From Roseithermus sacchariphilus (GTDB taxonomy: Bacteria > Bacteroidota > Rhodothermia > Rhodothermales > MEBIC09517), in the NCBI GenBank assembly GCA_003285105.1, contig CP030158.1, positions 3,706,449-3,770,448 of the forward strand: a stretch of 64,000 nucleotides of DNA. The letters are read 5' to 3'. A model generated the notes under the pieces. That model saw nothing but the letters and a program-made list of their open reading frames with translations, ran no database searches and was not told the origin of the DNA. Both the position numbers and the translations under genes were made by a program. This document shows, one piece after another, positions 46,799-55,759 of the stretch; the first letter of the stretch is position 1; each line of letters starts with the position of its first letter.

Positions 46799-47692
46799 TT
46801 GGCACACCTCATCGACGGAAACGCCATTGCCGCCCAGGTGCGGGCGGACGTCCAGGCCGAGGTAGCCGCCTGGACGGCCGCCGGGCACCGCCCCCCCTAC
46901 CTCGCCGTCGTCCTCGTGGGGGACGATCCGGCCTCGGCCTCGTACGTGCGGGGGAAGACCCGCGACGCCGCCGAGGTGGGCATCCTCAGCGATACCCTCA
47001 CCTACGACGCCCGCTTCTCGGAAACCGAACTCCTCGACCTCATCGCCGACCTGAATGCCGACGACGGCGTCGACGGGATCCTCGTGCAACTCCCGCTGCC
47101 CGACCACATCGACGAGCAGAAGGTCATCTACGCCATCGACCCGGCCAAGGACGTCGACGGGTTCCACCCGGCCAGCATTGGCAAGCTGGTGCTGGGCCAG
47201 CCGGGCTTTCAGCCCGCCACCCCGGCCGGCATCATGGAGATGCTCCGGCGGTCCGGCATCTCCCCGCGGGGCCAGCACGCCGTGGTCGTGGGCCGCTCCA
47301 ACATCGTCGGAAAGCCGATGGCCAACCTGCTGCTGCAGAAAGGCGTCGACGCCACGGTGACCGTCTGCCACAGCCGCACGCCGGACCTGCCTTCGATGAC
47401 GCGCCAGGCGGACATCCTGGTGGCCGCCATCGGACGCGCCCACTTCATCACGGCCGACATGGTCAAGCCCGGGGCGGTGGTGATCGACGTGGGCATCAAC
47501 CGGGTGGAAGACGCCACGCGCCCCCGGGGCTACCGCCTCGTGGGGGACGTCGACTTCGAGGCGGTACGGGAGAAGGCCGGCTGGATCACGCCGGTGCCGG
47601 GGGGCGTAGGCCCGATGACCCGCGCCATGCTGCTGCGCAACACGATGCTGGCGGCCCGGAACCGCCTGGAGCGCCGCGCCGGCAGCCGGTAG
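46799..47692 (+). CDS. folD: Methylenetetrahydrofolate dehydrogenase/cyclohydrolase
   Basis: A 297-residue bifunctional FolD that interconverts 5,10-methylene-THF, 5,10-methenyl-THF and 10-formyl-THF with NADP. Signatures are [14 protein letters not shown] (catalytic Lys and Tyr), [31 protein letters not shown] and [11 protein letters not shown]. The start is TTG at 46799; no ATG or GTG gives the conserved H-L-I-D-G N-terminus. It follows a terminator, so it has its own promoter. Confidence 0.97.
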   Translation: MAHLIDGNAIAAQVRADVQAEVAAWTAAGHRPPYLAVVLVGDDPASASYVRGKTRDAAEVGILSDTLTYDARFSETELLDLIADLNADDGVDGILVQLPLPDHIDEQKVIYAIDPAKDVDGFHPASIGKLVLGQPGFQPATPAGIMEMLRRSGISPRGQHAVVVGRSNIVGKPMANLLLQKGVDATVTVCHSRTPDLPSMTRQADILVAAIGRAHFITADMVKPGAVVIDVGINRVEDATRPRGYRLVGDVDFEAVREKAGWITPVPGGVGPMTRAMLLRNTMLAARNRLERRAGSR

Positions 47693-47785
47693 CCGGCCGT
47701 CCCACCGGACCCGCGCGGCCCGTTCGTCGGATGCCCTGCCTCCCTTCCCTGCCTCCCTCCGCTTCGTCATCCCGCTTCGTCCTCC

Positions 47786-48895
47786 GTGGTGCCTGCCCTC
47801 TCTCCCTCCCCCCTGCAGGAGGCCTCCCCGGCCCCCTCGGCCCCTCAGCAGGTAGCAGACAGCCTCGCCGCCGCCGTCGACTCGGCCGCCGCCGGTCTCG
47901 ACTCCGCCACGGCGGACACGAGCCTGAACGCGATCGACCACATCGGGCGGGAGGTGGGCGAAGCCGGGCGCCTGCTCATCAGCGGCGAGTGGGAGCTCTT
48001 CTGGACGCGCCTCTACGAAGGCCTGGCGGGGCTGGTCGTCAGCTTCATCCCCCGCCTGCTGACGGCGCTCTTCGTCCTGGTCCTGTTCTACAGCCTCTAT
48101 CGGGCCGTGGACTCGCTGCTGCACCGGGTCCTGCATCGCAGCCGTCGCGTGGATCGGGGGCTGGAAAACCTGCTCGTGAAGACCTACCGCATCGTGGCCT
48201 GGATCTTCATCAGCATTCTGGTGCTCGACCAGTTCGGGGTGAATGTGACGGCGCTGCTGGCCGGGCTCAGCATCGCCGGCATCGCCGTGGGCTTTGCGGC
48301 GCGGGACACGCTGGAGAACTTCATCTCGGGCATCACCATCCTCATGGACAAGCCGTTTCGCATCAACGACTTCATCGAGGTGGCGGACACCTACGGCCAG
48401 GTCGAGGAGATCACGCTGCGTTCGACGCGCATCCGCACGCTCAACAACCAGCTCATGGTGATGCCGAACATCCAGATGATCAACCAGAAGCTGATCAACC
48501 ACACGATCCTGGGCATCCTGCGGGTGGAGGTGCCCTTCGGCATTGCCTACAAAGAATATCCGCAGGAGGCCCGCGAGGTGGTGCTCAAGCTGACGGAAGG
48601 GGACGACCGGCTGCACCCGGATTACCCGCCGCAGGTGGTGGTGACGGCCCTCAACGATTCGAGCGTGGACCTCTGCCTGCGCCTCTACCTGGCGGACCCG
48701 TCCAAGGCCGTCCCGGTCCGTTTCGAATACATCGAAAAGATCCGGGAGGCCCTCCGCGAGGCGGACATCGAGATCCCCTTCCCGCACCTGCAGGTGTTCA
48801 TCGACGAGGCGAAGGCCTTCGAGCGCTCCTTCCTGATGCAACCGCACCTGCCCGTTTCCCGCGCCTCCGACGCGCCTCCGAACGCCGAAGCCTGA
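47786..48895 (+). CDS. MscS family mechanosensitive channel
   Basis: A 369-residue membrane protein. A Pro/Ala-rich N-terminus and a hydrophobic segment (about 85-106) precede the MscS core: I-F-I-S-I-L-V-L-D-Q-F-G-V-N-V-T-A-L-L-A-G-L-S-I-A-G-I-A-V-G-F-A-A-R-D-T. That is the pore-lining helix with Gly/Ala packing, followed by N-F-I-S-G-I-T-I-L-M-D-K-P-F-R-I-N-D-F-I. It is similar in size to E. coli MscS plus an N-terminal extension. It releases solutes at hypo-osmotic shock. A GTG start at 47786 is used; the true start may be later, since residues 1-60 are low complexity. Confidence 0.9.
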   Translation: MVPALSPSPLQEASPAPSAPQQVADSLAAAVDSAAAGLDSATADTSLNAIDHIGREVGEAGRLLISGEWELFWTRLYEGLAGLVVSFIPRLLTALFVLVLFYSLYRAVDSLLHRVLHRSRRVDRGLENLLVKTYRIVAWIFISILVLDQFGVNVTALLAGLSIAGIAVGFAARDTLENFISGITILMDKPFRINDFIEVADTYGQVEEITLRSTRIRTLNNQLMVMPNIQMINQKLINHTILGILRVEVPFGIAYKEYPQEAREVVLKLTEGDDRLHPDYPPQVVVTALNDSSVDLCLRLYLADPSKAVPVRFEYIEKIREALREADIEIPFPHLQVFIDEAKAFERSFLMQPHLPVSRASDAPPNAEA

Positions 48896-48923
48896 CCCCC
48901 ACGCCCGCGCCCTCCACCGCCCC

Positions 48924-49769
48924 ATGCAGATCGGACTCATCGGCCTTCGCCCGCCGGGGCGGCGCGTCGCTCGCCGCCTGCTCGCCCACGCGCACGAGGT
49001 CCGTGGCTACGACCGGGACCCCGGCGCCGTCGAGGCGGCCGCGGAAGACGGCATCGCGGTGGCGGAAACGCTGGAAGCCCTGCTCCAACGCCTGGAGCCG
49101 CCCCGCGTGCTCTGGGTGATGGTCCCCTCGCACGGGGGCACGCGGGCCGTGCTGGACGCCCTGGCCGAACGACTCGCCCCGGGCGACATCGTGGTCGACG
49201 CCGGACCGAGCGCCTTAGCGGACACCCGCCGCCGCGCCACCATGCTGCACCGCCGCAGCCTGCTGTTCCTCGACGCCAGCCTGCATCCGGCGGCCCCGGA
49301 CGGATTCACGCTTCTGGTGGGCGGCCCCGAGCCGGCCGTCGACCGGCTGCGACCGGTCTTCGAGGCGCTGGCCCCGCCGGCGGCCGGTGGCTGGCACCAC
49401 GTCGGGCCGAACGGCGCGGCGCATTACGTCCGCATGGTGCGCGAGGGCGTCCTCGCGGCCGTACGGCAGGCGACCGCCGAGGGCCGGCGGCTGCTGCGCC
49501 ACGCCCGGGACGCCGGCCTGGACCTGACAGCCGACGCCATCGAGGCCGCGCCGGTGCTGCTCCCCGAGGACCTGGCGACCGCCTCTGAGGCCGGCAACGC
49601 CGACGGGACGGGCCGCAGCGAGACGGACGGCATCTCCGTGCCGGAGGATCTGCAGCGGCTCGTCGAGCACGCCCTGTCGCTCGGCGTTGCCGCCCCGCTG
49701 CTGACGCTCGCGCTCGTGGAGCGCCTGCGAACGCCTCCCGAGCCTGAGGCCTCCGAACGGCCGGCTTGA
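48924..49769 (+). CDS. 6-phosphogluconate dehydrogenase-like pseudoenzyme
   Basis: A 281-residue homologue of the decarboxylating 6PGDH family (Gnd/YqeC type). The overall pattern is kept: M-Q-I-G-L-I-G-L, V-D-A-G, L-L-V-G-G-P-E-P-A-V-D-R-L-R-P-V-F-E-A-L-A, H-Y-V-R-M-V. The catalytic parts are changed. The dinucleotide loop reads L-R-P-P-G (residues 8-12) where G-x-x-G is normal. The S-G-G-x-x-G substrate loop is replaced by S-L-H-P-A-A-P-D-G (119-127). In the K-M-V-H-N-G motif Lys, His and Asn are Arg170, Arg173 and Glu174. A working dehydrogenase is therefore unlikely. It is followed by zwf (33 bases) and pgl, so a regulatory or structural role in the pentose phosphate pathway is inferred. 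Confidence 0.85.
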   Translation: MQIGLIGLRPPGRRVARRLLAHAHEVRGYDRDPGAVEAAAEDGIAVAETLEALLQRLEPPRVLWVMVPSHGGTRAVLDALAERLAPGDIVVDAGPSALADTRRRATMLHRRSLLFLDASLHPAAPDGFTLLVGGPEPAVDRLRPVFEALAPPAAGGWHHVGPNGAAHYVRMVREGVLAAVRQATAEGRRLLRHARDAGLDLTADAIEAAPVLLPEDLATASEAGNADGTGRSETDGISVPEDLQRLVEHALSLGVAAPLLTLALVERLRTPPEPEASERPA

Positions 49770-49802
49770 TCCCCTCCATCCCATCACGCCACCACACTCG
49801 TC

Positions 49803-51239
49803 ATGCTCGACTCCCACCTCTTCATCGTCTTCGGGGCTACCGGCGACCTCATGCACCGCAAGCTGCTGCCGGCCCTCTACGACCTCCTCCTCCAGGACGC
49901 GGCCTCCGGCCAGTATGCCATCCTGGGCACCTCGCGCTCTCAGCTCAGCGACGAGGAGTTCCGTGCCCAGGCCCGGGAGGCCATGCGCGAACACGGGCTG
50001 ACCAAGAAAGAGGCCGAGCGCTGGTGCTCCGCGCATCTTCACTTCCAGTCCCTCGGCGAGCAATCCGAAGCCGACTACCAGGCCCTTGCCGACCGCATCG
50101 AGGCGCTGGAGAAAGAATATGACCTGGCCGGCAACCGCGTCTTTTACCTGGCGCTGCCTCCCCAGGCCTTCGAGGACACCCTGACCAAGCTCGGGCAGGT
50201 GGGCCTGAACCGGTCCGAAAAGGGCTGGACGCGGATCGTGGTGGAGAAGCCCTTCGGGCACGACCTCGCCTCCGCCCGGGAGCTGAACGACCTCATCCAT
50301 CGCTACTTCGCGGAAGATCAGGTCTACCGGATCGACCATTACCTGGGGAAGGAGACGGTCCAGAACCTGATGGTCTTTCGGTTCGGGAATGCCATTTTCG
50401 AATCCCTCTGGAATCGTGAACACGTCGAGCGCGTGGATATTCTCGTGGCTGAGGATCTGGGCGTGGGCAGCCGGGCCGGGTACTACGACCGCTCCGGGGC
50501 GTTGCGGGACATGATCCAGAACCACCTGACGCAGCTCCTGACGCTGATCGCCATGGAAGCCCCGGCCACGGCGGAAGCCGATGCCATCCGGCACGAGAAG
50601 ATCAAGGTGCTGCAGAGCATCCAGCCGATCCAGGCCGAGGACGTCGTGCTGGGCCAGTATACCCGCGGGGTGCTCAACGGCCAGCCCATACCGGGCTATC
50701 GCGAGGAAAAGGGGGTCGCGTCGGACTCCAACACGGAGACGTACGTCGCCCTTCGCCTGCAGATCGCCAACTGGCGCTGGCAGGGCGTGCCGTTCGTGCT
50801 GCGCACGGGCAAATGCCTGCCCCGTCAGATCACCCGCATCGCGGTGACCTTCCGCCGCCCGCCGGTGATGCTGTTCCGCTCGTTCAACGGGTGCGAACTG
50901 ACCCGCAACGTCCTCACCATCACCCTTCAGCCGGATGAGGGCTTCGACCTCAGCTTCGAGGTGAAATCGCCGGCCAAGGGGTTCCAGGTCAAGACGGAGC
51001 ACCTGAGCTTCCGCTACGAGGATGCCTTCGGGCCGCTGCCGGACGCCTACCGCACGCTGCTGGAGGACATCGTCAACGGCGACCAGACCCTGTTCGTCCA
51101 TGCCCAGGAGGTCGAGGCTTCCTGGAAGCTCTATACCCCGATCATCGAACAGCGGCTGCCGGTGTACTTCTACTCGGCCGGCACCTGGGGTCCCACCGAA
51201 GCCCAGCGCCTCCTGACCGATGCCCCCCCGGATGCCTGA
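49803..51239 (+). CDS. zwf: Glucose-6-phosphate 1-dehydrogenase
   Basis: A 478-residue enzyme that oxidises glucose-6-phosphate to 6-phosphogluconolactone with NADP. It has F-G-A-T-G-D-L-M-H-R-K-L-L-P-A-L at residues 11-26 (cofactor binding), E-K-P-F-G-H-D, the active-site signature R-I-D-H-Y-L-G-K-E-T-V-Q-N, and R-T-G-K-C-L-P near residue 337. The length is normal. The stop codon overlaps the first possible start of pgl by a few bases. Confidence 0.98.
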   Translation: MLDSHLFIVFGATGDLMHRKLLPALYDLLLQDAASGQYAILGTSRSQLSDEEFRAQAREAMREHGLTKKEAERWCSAHLHFQSLGEQSEADYQALADRIEALEKEYDLAGNRVFYLALPPQAFEDTLTKLGQVGLNRSEKGWTRIVVEKPFGHDLASARELNDLIHRYFAEDQVYRIDHYLGKETVQNLMVFRFGNAIFESLWNREHVERVDILVAEDLGVGSRAGYYDRSGALRDMIQNHLTQLLTLIAMEAPATAEADAIRHEKIKVLQSIQPIQAEDVVLGQYTRGVLNGQPIPGYREEKGVASDSNTETYVALRLQIANWRWQGVPFVLRTGKCLPRQITRIAVTFRRPPVMLFRSFNGCELTRNVLTITLQPDEGFDLSFEVKSPAKGFQVKTEHLSFRYEDAFGPLPDAYRTLLEDIVNGDQTLFVHAQEVEASWKLYTPIIEQRLPVYFYSAGTWGPTEAQRLLTDAPPDA

Positions 51240-51252
51240 CCCTACCCCCCGG

Positions 51253-51975
51253 ATGCCTGACCCCACCCTCCACGTTCATCCCGACCCGGAAGCCCTGGGC
51301 CGGGCCGCTGCCGGGCAGATCGTGCAGTGGTTGCACGAGGCCCCGGCGGACCGGCCGCTGAGCCTCGTCCTGGCCGGCGGCTCCACCCCGGCCCCGTGCT
51401 ACCGCCACCTGGCGACGACCTTCCGCGATGCCGTCCCCTGGCACCGGCTCTACCTGTTCTGGGGCGACGAACGCGTCGTCCCCCGGGACGACCCGGCGAG
51501 CAACTTTCGCATGGCGCTGCACACGCTGATCCAGCACGTCCCCATCCCCCCTGAGCACGTGCATCGGATGCCGACGGACGGCGCTCCTCCGACGGTGGCG
51601 GCGCGCGCCTATGAGGCGACCCTCCGCGCCTTCTTCGATGCGCAGAGCGACGACCGCTTCGACGTGACGCTGCTCGGCATGGGAGCGGACGGACACACCG
51701 CCTCGCTCTTCCCGAACGATCCGATCCTGCAGGAACGCGAGGCCTGGGTGTGCCCTGTGGAGGCGCCCTCGTACATGACCCCCACCCGGCGCCTGACCCT
51801 CACCGTACCCCGCCTCAACCGAAGCCGGCACGTGCTCTTTCTGGTGGCGGGCGAAGCCAAACGCGCGCCCCTGCGACGCATCCTCACCGAGCCCCCCACC
51901 GACGCCCTGCCCGCCAGCCGCATCCAGGCCACCGACACGCTGGCCTGGTTCGTAGATGCCGCAGCCCGCCCTTGA
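51253..51975 (+). CDS. pgl: 6-phosphogluconolactonase
   Basis: A 240-residue enzyme of the DevB/SOL type, hydrolysing 6-phosphogluconolactone. S-L-V-L-A-G-G-S-T-P is at about residues 37-46, then L-F-W-G-D-E-R-V-V-P and L-G-M-G-A-D-G-H-T-A-S-L-F-P, all family signatures. Starts at 51232 and 51220 are also possible: the region has a 21-base tandem duplication including ATG-CCT-GAC, so ATG occurs at 51232 and 51253. The second is chosen because it lies after the zwf stop. Zwf, Pgl and the 6PGDH-like protein form one operon. Confidence 0.93.
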   Translation: MPDPTLHVHPDPEALGRAAAGQIVQWLHEAPADRPLSLVLAGGSTPAPCYRHLATTFRDAVPWHRLYLFWGDERVVPRDDPASNFRMALHTLIQHVPIPPEHVHRMPTDGAPPTVAARAYEATLRAFFDAQSDDRFDVTLLGMGADGHTASLFPNDPILQEREAWVCPVEAPSYMTPTRRLTLTVPRLNRSRHVLFLVAGEAKRAPLRRILTEPPTDALPASRIQATDTLAWFVDAAARP

Positions 51976-51990
51976 ATTTTTCGTTTCCGC

Positions 51991-52019
51991 TTGATCTTTC
52001 TGGCAACGGCCCCTATCGT
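51991..52019 (+). promoter_or_regulatory. Promoter of the arginine leader and argGCDF'B operon
   Basis: TTGATC at 51991-51996 and TATCGT at 52014-52019 are separated by exactly 17 bases, a good sigma70-like promoter. The -10 element ends 15 bases before the ATG of the leader ORF, so transcription would begin at about 52026. It starts 15 bases after the pgl stop. Confidence 0.6.
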
Positions 52020-52034
52020 TTCACCCCTGCAACC

Positions 52035-52139
52035 ATGACCTGCTCCCCGCTGCATATCGCCCGCATCACCAGCCGACGCCGCCGACGTGCGGCGTCCACG
52101 CCCGCGCTGGAATCGGCGGCTGCCCGGGGTCTTCGCTAG
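52035..52139 (+). CDS. Arginine-rich leader peptide of a putative attenuator
   Basis: A 34-codon ORF (ATG 52035, TAG 52137-52139). Codons 14-18 (52074-52088) are five successive Arg codons (CGA CGC CGC CGA CGT), and Arg also occurs at codons 10, 31 and 34, so eight of 34 residues are Arg. It lies between a promoter and an intrinsic terminator, directly in front of argG, the first gene of the arginine cluster. Ribosome stalling at the Arg codons when Arg-tRNA is scarce would be the signal. Arg runs also occur in non-coding frames of GC-rich DNA, so the peptide needs proof. Confidence 0.6.
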   Translation: MTCSPLHIARITSRRRRRAASTPALESAAARGLR

Positions 52140-52189
52140 CCCCTCCCATCGGCTGGCGTTTACGTTACCCGTTGCAAAAGGCGCTGATT
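52110..52189 (+). promoter_or_regulatory. Alternative pairing region of the arginine attenuator
   Basis: Region 2 (GAATCGGCGGCTG, 52110-52121) can pair back with region 1, the Arg-codon segment (C-A-G-C-C-G and C-G-C-C-G-A, 52070-52085). It can also pair forward: AATCGGCG (52111-52118) is complementary to CGCTGATT (52182-52189), eight pairs including one G-U. The latter covers most of the 5' arm of the terminator at 52176-52211, so the two structures exclude each other. This is derived by hand pairing, not by energy calculation. Confidence 0.5.
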
Positions 52190-52211
52190 CGACCCGGATC
52201 AGCGCCTTTTT
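52176..52211 (+). terminator. Intrinsic terminator (attenuator) before argG
   Basis: AAAAGGCGCTGAT (52176-52188) and ATCAGCGCCTTTT (52198-52210) form a perfect 13-pair hairpin with a 9-base loop, ending in five T. It ends 42 bases upstream of the argG ATG and 200 bases after the pgl stop. It is the strongest terminator in the window; its location inside the argG leader points to attenuation, not simple end of pgl. Confidence 0.93.
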
Positions 52212-52253
52212 GACGCTATACCATCCCCTGCATCCACTCAACCCGCTCGTTTC

Positions 52254-53465
52254 ATGGCTATCGTTCTCGCCTTCAGCGGAGGCCTCGACACATCGTTCTG
52301 CGTCCCCTACCTGATCGAAACTTATGGCGAACCCGTCCACACCGTCACGGTCAATACCGGCGGGTTGGCCGACGGCGAGGCCGACGCCCTGGCGGCTAAG
52401 TCCCGCCGGCTCGGCGCTGCCAGCCACCTCACCATCGACGCACGGCGGGATCTCTTCGACGACCACCTGAGCTACCTCATCAAAGGCAACGTCCTGCGCG
52501 GAGGGGTCTACCCCCTGTGCGTCGGCCCCGAGCGGGTCGTGCAGGCGCGCAAGGTGGTCGAAGCGGCCCGGCAACTCGGCGCGCGTGCGGTGGCCCACGG
52601 CTCGACCGGCGCGGGCAACGATCAGGTCCGCTTCGACGTGGCCCTGCGGATGCTGGCCAGCGATCTGGACGTCCTCGCTCCGATCCGCGAACTCGGATAC
52701 AGCCGCGAGCAATCGTCCGCCTACCTCGCCGAGCGCGGGCTGCCGGTCCCGCAGAAGACGACGACCTACTCCATCAACAAGGGCCTCTGGGGGACCACCA
52801 TCGGCGGCAAGGAAACGCACACGACGGACACGCCGCTGCCCGACGAAGCCTACCCGGATACCGTCCCCCCGGCCGCCAGCCCGGACGCCCCCCGCACGGT
52901 GACGCTGGGCTTCGAGGCCGGCCTCCCGACCCACCTCGACGGCGAAGCCATGGACCCGGTGACCCTCATCGAGACGCTCAACGATCTCGGTGCCGCCTAC
53001 GGCGTGGGGCGGGACATCCACGTGGGGGACACGATCCTGGGCATCAAGGGCCGCGTCGGCTTCGAGGCCCCGGCCGCGCTGATCCTCATCCAGGCCCACC
53101 GGGAGCTGGAGAAGATCGTGCTCACGCGCTGGCAGCAGTATCAGAAAAGCCACCTGGCCGACTTCTACGGGATGCTGCTGCACGAGGGGCAGTACTTCGA
53201 TCCGGTGATGCGCGACATCGAGGCGTTCCTGGATTCCTCGCAGGAGGTCGTCACCGGGACGGTCACCGTACGCCTCTTCAAAGGGCACATCGCCGTGCAG
53301 GGCTGCCAGAGTCCGTTCTCGATGTTCAACACGGGCGTGGCGACCTACGGCGAGGAGAATGAGCTGTGGAACGGCCGCGACGCCCAGGGCTTCACCCGGA
53401 TCTACGGGCTCCAGGGGCTCCTCGCCGCCCGCGCCCGCGAACACGCGGCCTCCGAAACCACCTGA
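52254..53465 (+). CDS. argG: Argininosuccinate synthase
   Basis: A 403-residue enzyme that joins citrulline and aspartate using ATP. The N-terminus L-A-F-S-G-G-L-D-T-S (residues 5-14) is the nucleotide-binding loop. H-G-S-T-G-A-G-N-D-Q-V-R-F is the second signature and Y-S-I-N-K-G-L-W-G-T-T-I-G-G-K is typical of the Bacteroidota variant. It opens the arginine cluster and lies 42 bases after the attenuator-like terminator. In this type of pathway free citrulline is made by deacylation of acylcitrulline by argE. Confidence 0.97.
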   Translation: MAIVLAFSGGLDTSFCVPYLIETYGEPVHTVTVNTGGLADGEADALAAKSRRLGAASHLTIDARRDLFDDHLSYLIKGNVLRGGVYPLCVGPERVVQARKVVEAARQLGARAVAHGSTGAGNDQVRFDVALRMLASDLDVLAPIRELGYSREQSSAYLAERGLPVPQKTTTYSINKGLWGTTIGGKETHTTDTPLPDEAYPDTVPPAASPDAPRTVTLGFEAGLPTHLDGEAMDPVTLIETLNDLGAAYGVGRDIHVGDTILGIKGRVGFEAPAALILIQAHRELEKIVLTRWQQYQKSHLADFYGMLLHEGQYFDPVMRDIEAFLDSSQEVVTGTVTVRLFKGHIAVQGCQSPFSMFNTGVATYGEENELWNGRDAQGFTRIYGLQGLLAARAREHAASETT

Positions 53466-53476
53466 CCCGTCCCGCC

Positions 53477-54511
<1,035 letters not shown>

Positions 54512-54534
54512 CCCTCCCTTTCCCTGCCAGACCC

Positions 54535-55716
54535 ATGACCACGGCCGAGATCCAGCGGCTGGAAGATGCCTTCCAGTTGCCCACGTACAAGAAAATGCCC
54601 ATCGCGCTCGTGCGCGGCGAAGGCTGCCGCGTGTGGGACGCCGACGGAAACGCCTACTATGACTTCTACGGCGGCCATTGCGTCGCACTGCTCGGCCATT
54701 GCCCGCCGCGCGTCGTAGCGGCGGTGCAGGAGCAACTGGGCCGGCTCCTGTTCTACTCGAACGTGGTCTACAGCCCCGTGCGCGCCCGCGCTGCCGCGCT
54801 CCTGGCCGAGATGGCCCCCGACGGCCTCGGGCATGCCTTCTTCTGCAACTCCGGCACCGAGGCCAACGAGACGGCCCTGAAGCTGGCCCGCACGTGGACG
54901 GGCAAGACGGCCGTGATCGCCATGGAAGGGGACTTCCACGGCCGTACGCTGGGTAGCCTCGCGACGACCTGGGGCGAGCACTACCGCGCTCCTTACCGCG
55001 CCATCCTGCCCGAGACGATCTTCGTGCCCTTCGGAGAGGCCGACGCCGTGGCCCGCGTCCTGGCCGAACGCGACGACGTGGCCGCGATCATCCTGGAGCC
55101 CATCCAGAGCATGGCCGGCATCTTCGAGGCGCCGCCGGCCTTCTACCAGGCCCTCCGCCGGCTGTGCGACGCGCACGGCGTCGCGCTCATCTTCGACGAA
55201 GTGCAGACCGGCGTGGGCCGCACCGGGACGTTCTCCATCGCCGAGCAGTACGGCATCACCCCGGACCTCATCACGCTGGCCAAGAGTCTCGGCGCCGGGG
55301 TCCCCGTCGGGGCGGTGCTGGCCTCGGACGCCATCGCCGCCTCGGTCGGCTACGGCGACCAGGGGACGACCTTCGGCGGAGGCATGCTGGCCATGGCCGC
55401 CGTGACGGCCACGCTGGAGACGCTCCGCGACGAACGCCTCATGGAGCGGGCCGCTCACATCCATGCCCGCATCCGGGACGGCCTGCGCCCGCTCGTCTGC
55501 GACGTGCGCGGGCGGGGCTGCCTGATCGGGGTGGAACTGGACGGCCCGGCGGCCCCGGTGCTGGCCGCGCTGCGCGCCGAAGGCATCCTGGCGGGCGGCG
55601 CCTCCCATCCCCGTGTGATCCGTCTGATGCCGCCGCTGAACACCCCGGACGACGCCATCGACGCCCTCATCGCGGCCTTCCAGACCGTGCTGGCCTCGAA
55701 CCCCACCACCGCCTGA
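54535..55716 (+). CDS. argD: Acetylornithine aminotransferase
   Basis: A 393-residue PLP-dependent class III aminotransferase that makes N-acetylornithine from the semialdehyde. F-F-C-N-S-G-T-E-A-N-E-T-A-L-K-L (about 102-117), D-F-H-G-R-T-L-G, I-I-L-E-P-I-Q, L-I-F-D-E-V-Q-T-G-V-G-R-T-G and Lys250 in I-T-L-A-K-S-L-G are diagnostic. It is 23 bases after argC. In other pathways the same family uses N-succinyl or acetyl-lysine substrates; position fixes it here as argD. Confidence 0.95.
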   Translation: MTTAEIQRLEDAFQLPTYKKMPIALVRGEGCRVWDADGNAYYDFYGGHCVALLGHCPPRVVAAVQEQLGRLLFYSNVVYSPVRARAAALLAEMAPDGLGHAFFCNSGTEANETALKLARTWTGKTAVIAMEGDFHGRTLGSLATTWGEHYRAPYRAILPETIFVPFGEADAVARVLAERDDVAAIILEPIQSMAGIFEAPPAFYQALRRLCDAHGVALIFDEVQTGVGRTGTFSIAEQYGITPDLITLAKSLGAGVPVGAVLASDAIAASVGYGDQGTTFGGGMLAMAAVTATLETLRDERLMERAAHIHARIRDGLRPLVCDVRGRGCLIGVELDGPAAPVLAALRAEGILAGGASHPRVIRLMPPLNTPDDAIDALIAAFQTVLASNPTTA

Positions 55717-55759
55717 CCCCCTCTGCCATCCCCCGCTGACCGCCATCCCCCGCTGACCT

